Assembly: GCA_914767715.1 (NCBI GenBank)
Contig: OU612066.1
Span: 8,563,001-8,627,000, forward strand
Direction: 5' to 3'
DNA length: 64,000 nt
Origin: Membranipora membranacea
Lineage: Eukaryota; Bryozoa; Gymnolaemata; Cheilostomatida; Membraniporidae
Shown: piece by piece, positions 62,031 through 64,000 of the stretch
How positions within the stretch are numbered: the first letter of the stretch is position 1
How the letters are laid out: every line of letters begins with the position of its first letter
The notes under the pieces: generated by a model
Told to the model about the DNA's origin: nothing
Databases searched by the model: none
Seen by the model: the letters and a program-made list of their open reading frames with translations, nothing else
Program-made: the position numbers and the translations under genes

Positions 62031-64000
62031 AATATATAAATTTTATTTGCCTATTCATTCCCTTGGATATATGACACCAAGCACAAGCAAAAATAAATGG
62101 TAAAACACGTCAAGTTTACTAAAAACTAAATATTATTGCCAAGGAGAGATCATCAATTGAAAGTGAGGGCATGGGTGACACTTATAATAATAGACATTCA
62201 ATCTTGTTTGTAACTAAACTTATCCCAAAACAACAAAAATGGGGCCGGCCGAGATAAGGCTAGCTTGTAACCATTGTCTAATGAGACAATTCATCTATAA
62301 TTTAGTAATCACAAAGGGAAAGCCTGTTCTGTGTCAAATATCACCATAGTCTGAGCCAGTCGGCCCCCCTGCCGGGGGCATCTTTAGTGTCAGGCTAGTC
62401 AGCATCGGAGGCTAAGTGCAAAATATTTGACAGAGCCGAAATGCTTTTCAAAACTGCTATACATAATATAATTATATACTAATATACTAATATACCCTTT
62501 GTGGATTTTACAAACTATCGGTTATTGCAACAAGCAACTGCATCTATTGGCATGTAAGTTATTGTAGATAGATACATAATAGATTATGATAGATCAATAT
62601 ATTCTGTATCTCATCTGCATTTTCTCTGTCAAATGAAGTTCAAATTCATTGCGGAGATAGGAACGCATATAATAATATATATTATAATATACATATAATA
62701 ATACCGTATATAATAATTATGTTTCTCACTTGTTACACTGTCTATCAAAGAGCATGAGTCTGTGGAACAAAATGCAACAGCATTAGTAATATTAATCCAT
62801 TATTACTGTGACAAGTGGGTTGTATTTTGTTGTAATTATGACGACGTAATGTTTTTTTCCAATCAATGAGGTCATTTTTTACCCGAATTTAGATGAAAAT
62901 CTGAAATATTTATGCAACACTGATTTTTATGAATGACAGGGACAGTGCAATTCTCATTATCTTGCTGTGTGCTTGGGTGGAATGCTGTTATCGTAAAATT
63001 ATTGCAAATCAGTACGTAACATTTTCCTATTTTGAGATAAGATCAATTTTTCTTCCTCATTCTTTTTGATGAGAACGTCATTTCATATGACTTTATATAT
63101 CTTCCTCATAAACAAATAAACACAAATAAAGTACTTAAGCGTTTTAAGGCTGCACTGATAGAGAATTATGGGTAATCGATTTTCAAAATAAACTGATTTC
63201 TGAGATTCAGTAATTCTACGAAATCTATTTTCATCCAACCAAAATAAATTGACTATACTATTGCGTAAATGTTGAGCAAGTCTTGTTTGAACGATTACAG
63301 AATATTGAGAAATTTTTGTATTAATTTAATTTGCTAGCATTATTTAAATATATACTACCTAGAACTGAAAGTGCTAGGATTTTGTCAAGTGTGAAAAAAA
63401 AATTGACCATTTAAAAAAAAAATCTTTAGCAACCTTGGTAATTGAAGTGACATCTGGAAGCAGAGGCATATGAAGGGAATTTGAGAGCATGATGTTATTG
63501 TCTGGTTGTGAATCAGGCTTACATTTTAAAATGGCCTGACATACTTTTTGACTATTTTTCAAACCTCCATCATTGATTTTACTTCACCGAACAAGAGAAA
63601 TAACAAAAACATCATATCGCCTTATCGAACACGCATGGTAGATGATTATTAATATCTGTTATAAAACTCTTACAGTACATTTCATCATGTGTAGGATAAT
63701 ATTTTGCTCAGACACTTGAGATAAGGCCGACTGTTTTCCTCATAGTTTTTCTATGACAAGTTCAAGGTCATCCTATGACATTGTGCGACATAACTAAAAA
63801 TTCCAACGTGTGCTATGAAAAACTGAAAAACAAGCAGGGAAGGACAATATGACACCATTCAATTTAGGGAAAAGGCGAATATACATACACGGCAATTATG
63901 AAAATTCTGCACAATCATTTGTAGTGACTCACCTCATCTGCGGAGATTACACTCCAAGCCTAAACAAGTTATAAAAAAAATCCCCCTCACTGTAATAATC

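Larger units (their letters stand above)
59341..64000. other. Gene-poor AT-rich end of the window
   Basis: No convincing exon chain was found on either strand. Short coding-like frames exist (for example minus strand about 60400-60510) but have no matching splice partners. The stretch contains AT microsatellites near 61323-61336, 61417-61440 and 62009-62030, a C13 run at 61453-61465, and the bounded segment at 61443-61796. An AT-rich palindrome-like stretch lies near 62665-62710. Confidence 0.5.

Overview
The window is animal nuclear DNA. Almost every gene is split by short GT-AG introns, the intergenic DNA is AT-rich, and the proteins are metazoan families: nuclear IkB, HMGXB4, a GPI-anchored Ly6 protein, animal-type fatty acid synthase, TBL2 and a KChIP-like calcium sensor. 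Dense ancestral-looking introns and many small dispersed repeats suggest an invertebrate. I cannot name the phylum from the sequence alone. All models below were built by joining exons by hand, checking splice sites and codon phase. Exon joins are inferred, not transcript-supported.

Layout: 23-2591 (+) is the 3' part of a BCL3/NFKBID-like ankyrin protein, with a 25-bp minisatellite in its first visible intron. 5673-10150 (+) is an SLC17 anion transporter. Convergent to it, 11065-15621 (-) is HMGXB4. 17586-19335 (+) is a secreted, probably GPI-anchored Ly6/uPAR-domain protein. 21210-38292 (-) is a complete 35-exon type I fatty acid synthase of about 2530 residues. It is head-to-head with TBL2 (40157-45837, +). 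46845-54653 (+) is a KChIP-like EF-hand gene with three alternative first exons. Convergent to it is an intronless methyltransferase-fold protein (55758-56774, -). Two small spliced minus-strand candidates lie at 58541-59340 and 57862-58325. The stretch from about 59.5 to 64 kb shows no convincing gene and holds AT microsatellites, homopolymer tracts and a probable transposon remnant.

The genes do not form a pathway; this is an ordinary stretch of neighbouring animal genes. The least ordinary material is in the repeats. Three 17-27 bp perfect or near-perfect palindromes share the ends CAAGGAG...CTCCTTG, and each is flanked by a different 7-8 bp direct repeat, as if a transposon had been reduced to its two terminal repeats. 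Other observations are a foldback element with a 9-bp target duplication, an inverted pair of a 120-bp repeat in the first-half and last introns of FASN, a recurring GGGCAACTCC motif, a tRNA-derived SINE, and tandem exon-piece duplication inside HMGXB4.
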